A stretch of 45,683 bases of DNA, taken from NCBI GenBank assembly GCA_934503195.1, contig CAKSVM010000015.1, forward strand, positions 1 to 45,683. Reading direction: 5' to 3'. Shown piece by piece: positions 15,626-23,352 of the stretch. This DNA is from an uncultured Eubacteriales bacterium. Lineage in GTDB: Bacteria > Bacillota > Clostridia > Oscillospirales > CAG-272. Under the pieces are notes generated by a model that worked only from the letters and a program-made list of their open reading frames with translations, was not told where the DNA came from and did not search any database. The position numbers and the translations under genes were made by a program. The stretch's first letter is position 1; the number at the start of each line of letters is the position of its first letter.

Positions 15626-17530
15626 ATGAATATTTTGGCAAAAGAAAAACGAAAGCCGTCAATAAGACAGCTCTTCGCCTCGTCGGTGATAATCACCTTC
15701 CTCGTGAATATCGCCTCGGCGATCTACAAACGCCTTGAGGGCGGAATCTTCGGCGGCATCTTCACCGCCTACGACCGCGAATGCGCGGCGGCGTCCGAAA
15801 GCGCGGCGTTCGGGATTGTGGCCGGACTCGACGCCGACCGCAGATTCCTTCACCCGGCTAAAAGGTATATAGCGAAAAGCTTTGAGGAGAGCCTCATCCT
15901 CTCGTGGATAAGAAATATGACAAGGCGGCTTCTGGCTTGTCAGGTCAGGGTCTACGGACTCTTCCTCTTCTCGTTCGCGCTCTACGCCGCGCTCGCCTAC
16001 ATCTTCAAGGCTCTCTTCGTCGGACGCGGAGAGGGGACGCTTGACATCGGACTCGTGATCACGCTCGTCATGATGGTCATAGCGTCAGTCGGACTGATCT
16101 CGGCGCGATGCACGCTCGCTGAGGCACTTCTCGGAAGCTCGGCGTCGTCCTTCTTCCTCTTCCACGTCGTCGGACTGCGGCGCGAGAATCTCGAAAGCGT
16201 CGGCGAGAGCGAGGGACGCTTCAACGTCGCCTTCGTCGCCGGACTGATCTTCGGCGCGGCTTCCTATTTCATAAGCCCCGTGATGCTCCTCATCGCGCTT
16301 GGCGGACTGATCGCGGCATATCTCGTTCTGATAAGCCCCGAGTTCGGAGTTCTCGCGATAATCACGCTTCTCCCCTTCGCGCCTACGATGGGACTTGTCG
16401 CCGCGATCCTCTACACCTCGCTCTGCTTTTTCCTGAAGGCCGTCTGCGGGAAGCGATCGTTGAGATTCGATCTTCTCGACCGCGTCGTGCTGATTTTCAT
16501 GATCCTTATGATCTTCGGCGGAATCGTCGCGCTGTCAAGGGGAAGCCTGAAGCCGATGCTTGTCTACGTGGCCTTCATGCTCGGCTACTTCCTTGTCGTG
16601 AACCTCATCCGCTCGCGCGAATGGCTGAGCCGCTGCATCGCCGGGGCCGTGATCTCGGGCGTCATCGTCTCGCTCTACGGAATCTTCCAGAACTTCTTCG
16701 GACTCGCCGAGACGACATGGCAGGACGCCGATATGTTCAGCTCGATAAAGGGACGCGTCGTCTCGACCTTCGAGAACCCCAACGTCCTCGCCGAATATCT
16801 CATCATGCTCCTCCCGCTGATCTTCGCGGTCTTCATCGTCGCGAAGTCGCCTAAAATCAAGGCCGCGACGCTCCTCTGCTTCGCGCTCTCGGGCGGATGC
16901 CTCATCTACACGTGGTCGCGCGGAGCGTGGCTCGGATTCATGATCGGCATGATCATCTTCATGCTGATGTACTCGAAAAAGACTCTGGCAGCGATGCTGT
17001 TCTGCCTCCTCGGAGTCCCCTTCCTGCCGTTCGTGCTGCCGCAGAGCATAATCGAACGCTTCACGAGCATCGGAAACCTCGGCGACTCGTCGACCTCCTA
17101 CCGCGTCTATATCTGGGACGGAGTAATCTCGATGCTGAGGGATTATTTCGTCACCGGAATCGGAATCGGAAACGACTCCTTCAAGCTTGTCTACCCCGCC
17201 TACGCGCTGTCGGGAATCGAGACCGCGCCGCATTCGCATAATCTCTATCTCCAGATAACCGTCGAACTCGGAATCGTCGGACTCGTCGTCTTCTTAGCCC
17301 TTCTCTTCATCTGGGCGCAGAGCTGCCTCACCCTCCACGCGACCGAAAAACGCAAGACGAAGCTTATCGGGGCCGGGATCTTCTGCGGAATCTTCGCGGT
17401 GCTTTTACAGGGAATGACCGACTATATCTGGTACAATTACCGCGTCTTCCTGATGTTCTGGCTGATGCTCGGACTTTCGGCGGCGGTTCGCAGAGTCATG
17501 CGCTCGACCGCCGAGGAAAATATTCTTTGA
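15626..17530 (+). CDS. O-antigen ligase / Wzy-like polymerase
   Basis: 634 residues with about twelve hydrophobic helices after a basic ~35-residue start. The large periplasmic loop and the motif APHSHNLYLQITVELGIVG (near residue 536) mark the Wzy_C / O-antigen ligase family, which joins lipid-linked glycans to an acceptor or polymerises them. Gram-positive members are thought to act in teichoic acid-like or other surface glycan assembly. AAGGAGG (to 15623) is only 2 bases before the ATG at 15626, so an in-frame TTG at 15635 is an alternative start. It is followed within 20 bases by two DUF4330-like genes. Confidence 0.85.
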   Translation: MNILAKEKRKPSIRQLFASSVIITFLVNIASAIYKRLEGGIFGGIFTAYDRECAAASESAAFGIVAGLDADRRFLHPAKRYIAKSFEESLILSWIRNMTRRLLACQVRVYGLFLFSFALYAALAYIFKALFVGRGEGTLDIGLVITLVMMVIASVGLISARCTLAEALLGSSASSFFLFHVVGLRRENLESVGESEGRFNVAFVAGLIFGAASYFISPVMLLIALGGLIAAYLVLISPEFGVLAIITLLPFAPTMGLVAAILYTSLCFFLKAVCGKRSLRFDLLDRVVLIFMILMIFGGIVALSRGSLKPMLVYVAFMLGYFLVVNLIRSREWLSRCIAGAVISGVIVSLYGIFQNFFGLAETTWQDADMFSSIKGRVVSTFENPNVLAEYLIMLLPLIFAVFIVAKSPKIKAATLLCFALSGGCLIYTWSRGAWLGFMIGMIIFMLMYSKKTLAAMLFCLLGVPFLPFVLPQSIIERFTSIGNLGDSSTSYRVYIWDGVISMLRDYFVTGIGIGNDSFKLVYPAYALSGIETAPHSHNLYLQITVELGIVGLVVFLALLFIWAQSCLTLHATEKRKTKLIGAGIFCGIFAVLLQGMTDYIWYNYRVFLMFWLMLGLSAAVRRVMRSTAEENIL

Positions 17531-17547
17531 TTTTTAGGAGAGGAAAA

Positions 17548-18042
17548 ATGTCAACTACAAAACAGAAACACAGATTCAACGCGGTCGACGCGCTGATAAT
17601 CCTCCTGATACTCGCGGTGATCGCCGCCGGGATCTTCGTCTTTTCGAAAAAGGTCAGGAGCCAGAAAGCGGGTTCGTTCGACATAGAGTACGTGATCGAG
17701 CTTCGCACCGTGCGCGACGAGCTTGCCGACAACATCACGGTCGGAACAAAGATCATCGACTCGGCCAAGAAATATCAGCTCGGCGAGGTCATAGCGGTAA
17801 ACGTCACCCCCGCGAAGTTCACCGGAACCGATCTCATAAACGGCGAGCTTGTTTACTATGATTATCCCGAGCATTCAGACGTCTCGCTCACCGTGAAGAC
17901 GACCGCCAGGCTCGATTCCGAGGGAATGTACATCGTCGACAGCGGCTACCGCCTTTCGGTCGGAACGTCGATCTACGTCAGAACGCCCGATTACGTCGGC
18001 ACCGGATACTGCACGAAGTTCAAGAAAACGGAGGTCAGATAA
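17548..18042 (+). CDS. DUF4330-like single-pass membrane protein 1
   Basis: 164 residues. A short basic N-terminal tail (STTKQKHRFNAVD) leads to one membrane helix (ALIILLILAVIAAGIFVF), and the rest is an extracytoplasmic beta-rich domain. I chose the ATG at 17548 because AGGAGAGG precedes it; an in-frame ATG at 17527 overlaps the previous stop and lacks a site. Its stop touches the start of the next gene, which has the same layout. The function of this family is not established; context suggests a role with surface glycan export. Confidence 0.7.
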   Translation: MSTTKQKHRFNAVDALIILLILAVIAAGIFVFSKKVRSQKAGSFDIEYVIELRTVRDELADNITVGTKIIDSAKKYQLGEVIAVNVTPAKFTGTDLINGELVYYDYPEHSDVSLTVKTTARLDSEGMYIVDSGYRLSVGTSIYVRTPDYVGTGYCTKFKKTEVR

Positions 18043-18549
18043 ATGGCTGAGAACACGAAGAGCGGAAAGAAGCTCAGGCTCAATATAATTGATTTTCTCA
18101 TAATGATCGTCGTCGTCGGTGCGATCGTCGGGATCGCTCTCAGGATGGGAGTCGTCGAGCGCGTGACGAATCAGTCGAACCTTGAGGAGGCGAAAATCTC
18201 CTTCCTCGTTCAGGACATTCAGGAGTCGTCGGCCGATTATTTCAGGATCGGCGACAGCTTCAGGGCGGACAGCCTCGACTGCGATTTCGGAAAGCTCGAG
18301 TCGCGCCAGTTCATGCCGGCCGAGGCCTTCATCGCCAACGAGAACGGCGTTCTCATAAAGACCCACGCGTCGAATAACCGCATCGACGTCCGCGGAACGG
18401 TTCTCGGAACCGGAACCTTCACCGACGAGGGCTTTCTGCTCGGCGGTGTGAATTTCATCGCGCCCGGCTCGGGAGTGAAACTCCAGAGCTCGGATATTGA
18501 GGTCTTTGTGACGATAACGGCCATCGAAAGGGTCGCCAAAGCGTCCTGA
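18043..18549 (+). CDS. DUF4330-like single-pass membrane protein 2
   Basis: 168 residues, paralogous in layout to the gene before it: a basic tail, one helix (LNIIDFLIMIVVVGAIVGIAL) and a beta-rich outside domain with FRIGDSF and VRGTVLG-type strands. Its ATG follows the previous TAA directly, so the two are translationally coupled and probably make a hetero-pair. Role unknown. Confidence 0.7.
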   Translation: MAENTKSGKKLRLNIIDFLIMIVVVGAIVGIALRMGVVERVTNQSNLEEAKISFLVQDIQESSADYFRIGDSFRADSLDCDFGKLESRQFMPAEAFIANENGVLIKTHASNNRIDVRGTVLGTGTFTDEGFLLGGVNFIAPGSGVKLQSSDIEVFVTITAIERVAKAS

Positions 18550-18618
18550 ATGACGCCGATTTTCAAAAATATTCAGATAAAAAGTTTCAGACGGGCTAAA
18601 ATCTATGCAAAAAGGCTA

Positions 18619-18647
18619 TTGATTTTATCCGAAAAATCTGTTATACT
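18619..18647 (+). promoter_or_regulatory. Promoter of the HPr gene
   Basis: TTGATT (18619-18624), 17-bp spacer, TATACT (18642-18647). The ~100-base leader holds a 7-bp stem, CCGTCCG (18680-18686) with CGGACGG (18709-18715). Confidence 0.75.
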
Positions 18648-18751
18648 ATAATCAGTATATTTATCGGTCAGGCAAGTTCCCGTCCGCGACGCGGAAATCA
18701 CACGAAAACGGACGGCGTTATTAAATTATTATGAACAGGAGCGATTATTAA

Positions 18752-19015
18752 ATGACCTCACGCAACGTTACCATTCAGAACAATGTGGGACTTCACGCAA
18801 GACCCGCTACATTCTTTATCCAGAAGGCAAACACCTATCAGAGTTCGATCTGGGTTGAAAAGGAAGACCGCAGAGTCAACGCCAAGAGCCTTCTCGGCGT
18901 GCTTTCCCTCGGAATCACCAAGGGCATGACGATCACGCTTATCGCCGACGGAAACGATGAGAAGGAAGCTCTTGACGGACTTTCCGAGCTTGTCGACACC
19001 GGATTCGGCGAATAA
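18752..19015 (+). CDS. ptsH: HPr-type phosphocarrier protein
   Basis: 87 residues. It contains His15 within GLHARPA, the site phosphorylated by enzyme I, and Ser46 within NAKSLLGVLSLG, the site of HPr kinase that drives carbon catabolite control in Bacillota. With both sites present it can act in sugar transport and regulation. AGGAGCG precedes the ATG. It is monocistronic, with its own promoter and terminator, and no enzyme I gene is adjacent. Confidence 0.93.
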   Translation: MTSRNVTIQNNVGLHARPATFFIQKANTYQSSIWVEKEDRRVNAKSLLGVLSLGITKGMTITLIADGNDEKEALDGLSELVDTGFGE

Positions 19016-19059
19016 GACACGGGACGACGCGAAAAGACGTTGTCATAATTTTCAGAATC

Positions 19060-19091
19060 GGCGGGTCGCGGGGTTCCGGGATCCGCCTTTT
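19060..19091 (+). terminator. Intrinsic terminator of the HPr gene
   Basis: An 8-bp stem (19060-19067 with 19080-19087, one G-T wobble) with a 12-base loop, followed by TTTTG. Confidence 0.75.
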
Positions 19092-19126
19092 GATTTCACG
19101 CGGAAAATTCTGTAAAGGCGGTGAAA

Positions 19127-19247
19127 GATTGAAAGCTGACGCTTTCAATCAGCATTTTGTGTCCCTATCGCGGTTTTTAAGCCGCGATTTGGCTGCGCCA
19201 ACCGTGCCACAAAAAGCAAGAAAGGAAACTTTTGCTACGCAAAAGCC
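19127..19247 (+). promoter_or_regulatory. Highly structured 5' region of uvrC
   Basis: Four consecutive hairpins: a 10-bp stem (19127-19136 / 19141-19150), a 7-bp stem (19167-19173 / 19182-19188), a 5-bp stem (19189-19193 / 19197-19201) and a 7-bp stem (19229-19235 / 19239-19245). The Shine-Dalgarno AAAGGAA (19222-19228) precedes the last hairpin, and the ATG follows it at 19248. Folding would shorten the effective distance from site to start. Confidence 0.6.
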
Positions 19248-21107
19248 ATGGTCATAAAAATGCCCGAAAATCCGAGCTTTGACGAGCGGAGAGCCGGACT
19301 CCTCGAAAAGGCCAACAAGCTTCCGCTCCGGCCGGGAGTCTATATAATGTGCGACAAGAACGACAAGGTCATCTATGTCGGAAAGTCGCGCGCGCTCAAG
19401 AACCGCGTGTCGCAGTATTTCCACGAGTCGGCGCGCCACAACGAGAAGACGAAGCGGATGGTGTCAAACGTCCGGAGCTTCGACTATATCCTCACCGACA
19501 CCGAGATCGAGGCTCTCTCGCTCGAAAACGGCCTCATAAAGCAGTACACGCCGAAGTACAATATAAAGCTGAAGGACTCGAAGACCTATCCGTATATCAA
19601 GCTCACGCTGAACGAGGAATATCCGAAGCTCAGCGTCACCAGAAAAAGGCTTGCCGACGGCGCGAAATATTTCGGCCCCTATTCGAGTACCGCCGCCGTA
19701 TATTCGATCCTCGGAACGGTACAGAAGACCTTCGGGATCGCGTCCTGCAACCGCGAGTTTCCGCGCGATATCGGAAAGGCGCGTCCCTGTCTCAATAAGC
19801 ATATCGGCATCTGCTGCGGACCCTGCACCGGCGAGATAAGCTCCTCGGAGTACAAGGCGATCTTCAAGGAGGTCGTGCCCTTCCTCCGCGGCTCGTTCAG
19901 GGAATGCGAGAACTCACTACGCGAGCGGATGGAATACGCGTCGGACAATCTGATGTTCGAGGCCGCCGCTAAGTACCGCGACCGGATCGAGTCGCTCTCA
20001 AAGCTCTGGCAGAAGCAGAAGGTCGTCGGCCCGCCCGACATGGATGCCGACGTCATCGCGCTCTATTCGGACGATATCTGCTCGTGCATATCGGTATTCT
20101 ATATCCGCGGCGGTGGAATCACCGACACCGAGTCCTTCACCTTCAACGCCGACCAGATCGTCGACGAGGAGGCACTTGTCGGATTCCTCTCCGAGCTTTA
20201 CACGGTGCGCGAATACGTCCCGCGCGAGATAATGCTCGACTTCGACCTCCCGGACGAGGATATCGAAATGCTGACCGAACGGCTCGCGTCCAAATGCGAC
20301 GCGAAGCCGGAAATAAAAACCCCCGAGCGCGGCGACAAGAAGCACCTCTGCGACATGGTGCGCGACAACGCCAAGCAGAAGGCACTCCTCTACAAGGCGC
20401 AGACCGAGAAGGACAATAAGATTTTAGTCAAGCTCGCGGAGCTTCTTCATCTTGAGGTCGTCCCCGACCGGATCGAGGCCTACGATATCTCAAACTTCGG
20501 AAAGGACAACATCACGGCCGGAATGGTCGTCGCCGAGAACGGGCATTTCAAGAAATCCGATTACCGCACGTTCAAAATCAAAACGACCGACGGGATCGAC
20601 GACTACGGCGCGATGCGCGAGGCTCTGTCGAGAAGACTGTCGCACCTGACCGACGAGTCGTTCGGCGCGGCTCCCGATCTGATTCTCCTTGACGGCGGAC
20701 GCGGACACGTATCGGTTATCCGTGAGCTGATGGCCGAGCTCGGATGCGAAATCCCGGTCTTCGGCATGGTCAAGGACGATTTCCACAAGACCCGCGCGCT
20801 GACCGACGACGAGAACGAGGTCAATATCGCGAAGGAGCAAGCCGTCTTCCAGTTCATCTACAAATTGCAGGACGAGGTTCACCGCTACACGATAACGCGG
20901 ATGCAGAACGCGAAGTCAAAGGCGATGCGCCATTCGACGCTCGAGGATATCGAGGGCATCGGACCGGTCAAGGCCAAGGCGCTTCTCTCGCATTTCAGAA
21001 GCCTTGCCGCGATAAAGAAGGCCGACCGCGACTCGCTTATGAACGTCCCCGGAATCTCGGCCGCGAACGCCGACGCGATCATAAAGGCTTACGAAAACGA
21101 TAAATAA
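19248..21107 (+). CDS. uvrC: UvrABC system protein C
   Basis: 619 residues. UvrC makes both incisions in nucleotide excision repair. Visible in order: the GIY-YIG nuclease domain (RPGVYIMCDKNDKVIYVG near residue 28), a UVR motif near residue 210, the RNase H-like C-terminal nuclease domain (around YDISNFG and LLDGGRGH) and two helix-hairpin-helix motifs near the end (IEGIGPVKAKALL and VPGISAANADAI). Start: ATG at 19248 follows the hairpin after the Shine-Dalgarno; an in-frame ATG at 19260 (MPENPSF) gives a family-typical start but has no adjacent site. It is followed by rsmD after 45 bases. Confidence 0.95.
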   Translation: MVIKMPENPSFDERRAGLLEKANKLPLRPGVYIMCDKNDKVIYVGKSRALKNRVSQYFHESARHNEKTKRMVSNVRSFDYILTDTEIEALSLENGLIKQYTPKYNIKLKDSKTYPYIKLTLNEEYPKLSVTRKRLADGAKYFGPYSSTAAVYSILGTVQKTFGIASCNREFPRDIGKARPCLNKHIGICCGPCTGEISSSEYKAIFKEVVPFLRGSFRECENSLRERMEYASDNLMFEAAAKYRDRIESLSKLWQKQKVVGPPDMDADVIALYSDDICSCISVFYIRGGGITDTESFTFNADQIVDEEALVGFLSELYTVREYVPREIMLDFDLPDEDIEMLTERLASKCDAKPEIKTPERGDKKHLCDMVRDNAKQKALLYKAQTEKDNKILVKLAELLHLEVVPDRIEAYDISNFGKDNITAGMVVAENGHFKKSDYRTFKIKTTDGIDDYGAMREALSRRLSHLTDESFGAAPDLILLDGGRGHVSVIRELMAELGCEIPVFGMVKDDFHKTRALTDDENEVNIAKEQAVFQFIYKLQDEVHRYTITRMQNAKSKAMRHSTLEDIEGIGPVKAKALLSHFRSLAAIKKADRDSLMNVPGISAANADAIIKAYENDK

Positions 21108-21116
21108 CAGAGGAAA

Positions 21117-21141
21117 GGAAGCTTCCGCGAAAAACGGAAGC
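21117..21141 (+). promoter_or_regulatory. Hairpin between the rsmD ribosome-binding site and its start
   Basis: GCTTCCG (21121-21127) pairs with CGGAAGC (21135-21141). The Shine-Dalgarno GGAAAGGAAG ends at 21121 and GGAAGCTTCC is itself a palindrome, so two folds compete, one masking the site. Confidence 0.5.
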
Positions 21142-21152
21142 GACAGAAAAAA

Positions 21153-21710
21153 ATGAGAATCATAACAGGAACCGCGCGCGGGACAAGACTCGCGACGCTT
21201 GACGGCGAGGCTACCCGCCCGACCGCCGAGAGAGTTAAGGAGGCGGTGTTCAGCATGATCCAGTTCGACCTCATGGACTCGACTATACTCGATCTCTTCG
21301 CCGGGAGCGGTCAGATGGGACTGGAGGCACTCAGCCGCGGAGCCGAAAAGGCGCATTTCATCGATAAATCGGCCGAGGCGGTCGAGATCATAAAGAAGAA
21401 CGCCGACAAGACGCATCTCTCGGACAGGGCGAGTGTCTTCTGCGCCGACTCGATCGACTATCTGAAGCGTTCGAAGGGACGCTGCAAGTTCGATTTCGTC
21501 TTCATCGACCCACCGTACGGAAGCGGGCTTGTCATCGAGTCGCTTGAACTCCTCTCGGACGGCGCGATGCTGAACGACGGCGCGTGGCTGATCGTAGAGG
21601 ACGAGACCGAGGATATCTTCGGCGGAAACGACGAACTCGCCGCGAAATTCAATATCGAGAAGTCGAACCGCTACGGACGCGTTCACATCGTCGTCCTCAC
21701 GGTAAAATGA
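21153..21710 (+). CDS. rsmD: 16S rRNA (guanine966-N2)-methyltransferase
   Basis: 185 residues. It methylates G966 of 16S rRNA with S-adenosylmethionine. Rossmann-fold motif LDLFAGSGQMGLEAL binds the cofactor and DPPYGSG is the catalytic (D/N)PPY motif. N-terminal GTARGTRL and RPTAERVKEAVFS are typical for the family. It overlaps coaD through ATGA, the standard rsmD-coaD pairing of Bacillota. Confidence 0.96.
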   Translation: MRIITGTARGTRLATLDGEATRPTAERVKEAVFSMIQFDLMDSTILDLFAGSGQMGLEALSRGAEKAHFIDKSAEAVEIIKKNADKTHLSDRASVFCADSIDYLKRSKGRCKFDFVFIDPPYGSGLVIESLELLSDGAMLNDGAWLIVEDETEDIFGGNDELAAKFNIEKSNRYGRVHIVVLTVK

Positions 21711-22201
21711 GCGGCCGCGTGACAAGGGGACTCATCCCCGGAAGCTTTGACCCGCCGACGATCGGACACTACGATCTGGCTCTGCGCGCCGCGCGGATCT
21801 TCGACGAGGTTTATGTCGTGGCCTTCATCAACTCCTCAAAGCGCGGGAGATTTTCGCCCGAGGAGCGGCTTATGATGCTGAAGGCGGCCTTCGCGGGAAA
21901 CGAGCGGATAAAGGTCGGACTCTGCGAGGGGCTTTTAGCCGACTACGCCGAGGAGAACAGAATCACCGCGCTTGTCAAGGGCGCGCGCGGCTCGGTCGAC
22001 TTTGACTATGAGCTTCAGCTCTCGCTTATAAACCGCTCGCTTTCTCCCGAGCTTGACACGATAATCCTCCCGACCCGCGCCGAGTATATGCAGGTCAGCT
22101 CGACGATGGTTTCGGAGCTTATAAAGTACCACAAGCCGTACGGAAAATACCTCCCGCCGAACGTTGAGAAGCTGGTCGCGGAATATACAAATCATTCATA
22201 A
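21707..22201 (+). CDS. coaD: Phosphopantetheine adenylyltransferase
   Basis: 164 residues. It transfers AMP to 4'-phosphopantetheine, the penultimate step of coenzyme A synthesis. The nucleotidyltransferase motif GSFDPPTIGH lies at residues 11-20, and the C-terminal region has VSSTMVSEL in place of the usual SSSxVK/R, so the basic residue normally there reads Ser. I chose the ATG at 21707, overlapping the rsmD stop by ATGA, which matches the usual start of the family. Confidence 0.93.
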   Translation: MSGRVTRGLIPGSFDPPTIGHYDLALRAARIFDEVYVVAFINSSKRGRFSPEERLMMLKAAFAGNERIKVGLCEGLLADYAEENRITALVKGARGSVDFDYELQLSLINRSLSPELDTIILPTRAEYMQVSSTMVSELIKYHKPYGKYLPPNVEKLVAEYTNHS

Positions 22202-22222
22202 AAATCAAATACTTTCCGCGAA

Positions 22223-22283
22223 TTCTCCGCCTTTCTCTCCGATTTTGTGCTTTAATGCCATAAGACCGCATAAAGGCGGAGAA
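22223..22283. repeat. Perfect 12-bp inverted repeat between coaD and rsmH
   Basis: TTCTCCGCCTTT (22223-22234) pairs perfectly with AAAGGCGGAGAA (22272-22283) across a 37-base loop. It is followed by A-runs, not a T-run, so it does not look like a standard terminator for coaD. Confidence 0.5.
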
Positions 22284-22322
22284 AAAATTTGCATATCCGT
22301 AAAAAAATTCTCAGAAAAACTC

Positions 22323-22351
22323 TTGAAAAAACGCGCGATCTGCGTTATAAT
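22323..22351 (+). promoter_or_regulatory. Promoter of the dcw cluster (rsmH)
   Basis: TTGAAA (22323-22328), 17-bp spacer, TATAAT (22346-22351), 40 bases before the rsmH ATG. I see no mraZ gene and no mraZ-type operator repeats here. Confidence 0.8.
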
Positions 22352-22390
22352 ATTTGATATACTATCATCAAAAACCGGAACGGAATTTTT

Positions 22391-23341
22391 ATGGACGAAA
22401 ACATAACTCCGGAGTTCTCGCACTATTCGGTGCTGCTCCACGAGTCGATCGACGGGCTTATGATAAAGCCCGATGGAATATATGTCGACTGCACGCTCGG
22501 CGGCGGCGGACATTCGCTTGAAATACTTAAGCATCTTGAAAACGGCTGTCTCATAGCGGTCGATCAGGACGCCGAGGCCATCGCCGCGTCAAAGGTCAGA
22601 CTCGCCGATTATCTTGATAAGGTCACCTTTGTCCACGACAACTTCTCGAATATCGGCGCGGCACTCGAGGGACTCGGAATCGACGGAATCGACGGCGCGG
22701 TCATTGATCTCGGCGTCTCGTCGTATCAGCTCGACACGCCCGAAAGAGGATTTTCCTATATGCACGACGCGCCGCTCGATATGCGCATGGATCCCGAGCA
22801 CGGAATCACCGCGCGCGAGGTCGTCAACACCTACCCGGAGTCCGAGCTTAAAAGGATAATCTTCGATTACAGCGAGGAACGCTTCGCCGGGCGCATCGCG
22901 GCAAAAATCTGCGCCGCGAGGGAGACAAAGCCGATCGAGACTACCTTTGAGCTTGTCGATATCATCCGCTCGGCCATTCCAGCCAAGGCACGAGAGGACG
23001 GTCCGCATCCCGCAAAACGCACCTTTCAGGCGATCCGCATCGAAGTCAACTCCGAGCTTTCGGTGATAAAGCCGACGCTCGACGCGCTCGTCGATTCGCT
23101 GAAGCCGGGCGGACGGCTCTCGGTCATCACCTTCCATTCGCTCGAAGACCGGATCGTCAAGCAGAGCTTCGCCGGATACGCCAAGGGCTGCACCTGTCCG
23201 CCCGACTTCCCGGTCTGCGTCTGCGGACACAAGCCGACGGCAAAGGTGATCACGCACAAGCCGATCTTACCGTCAGAGCGCGAGCTTGACGAGAATCCCC
23301 GCTCCAGAAGCGCGAAGCTAAGGATCATAGAAAAACTCTGA
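22391..23341 (+). CDS. rsmH: 16S rRNA (cytosine1402-N4)-methyltransferase
   Basis: 316 residues. It makes N4-methylcytidine at position 1402 of 16S rRNA. The S-adenosylmethionine site is DCTLGGGGHSLEIL near residue 34, with GVSSYQLD and RGFSYMHDAPLDMRMD downstream. It is the usual first or second gene of the dcw cluster. The ribosome-binding site (GGAACGGAA) is weak. Confidence 0.96.
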   Translation: MDENITPEFSHYSVLLHESIDGLMIKPDGIYVDCTLGGGGHSLEILKHLENGCLIAVDQDAEAIAASKVRLADYLDKVTFVHDNFSNIGAALEGLGIDGIDGAVIDLGVSSYQLDTPERGFSYMHDAPLDMRMDPEHGITAREVVNTYPESELKRIIFDYSEERFAGRIAAKICAARETKPIETTFELVDIIRSAIPAKAREDGPHPAKRTFQAIRIEVNSELSVIKPTLDALVDSLKPGGRLSVITFHSLEDRIVKQSFAGYAKGCTCPPDFPVCVCGHKPTAKVITHKPILPSERELDENPRSRSAKLRIIEKL

Positions 23342-23352
23342 AAGGAGAGCTT

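Noticed and set aside
18731..18751. Six-codon frame ending right before the HPr start
   Set aside because: It has no ribosome-binding site of its own and contains the AGGAGC site of the HPr gene, so it is probably chance.
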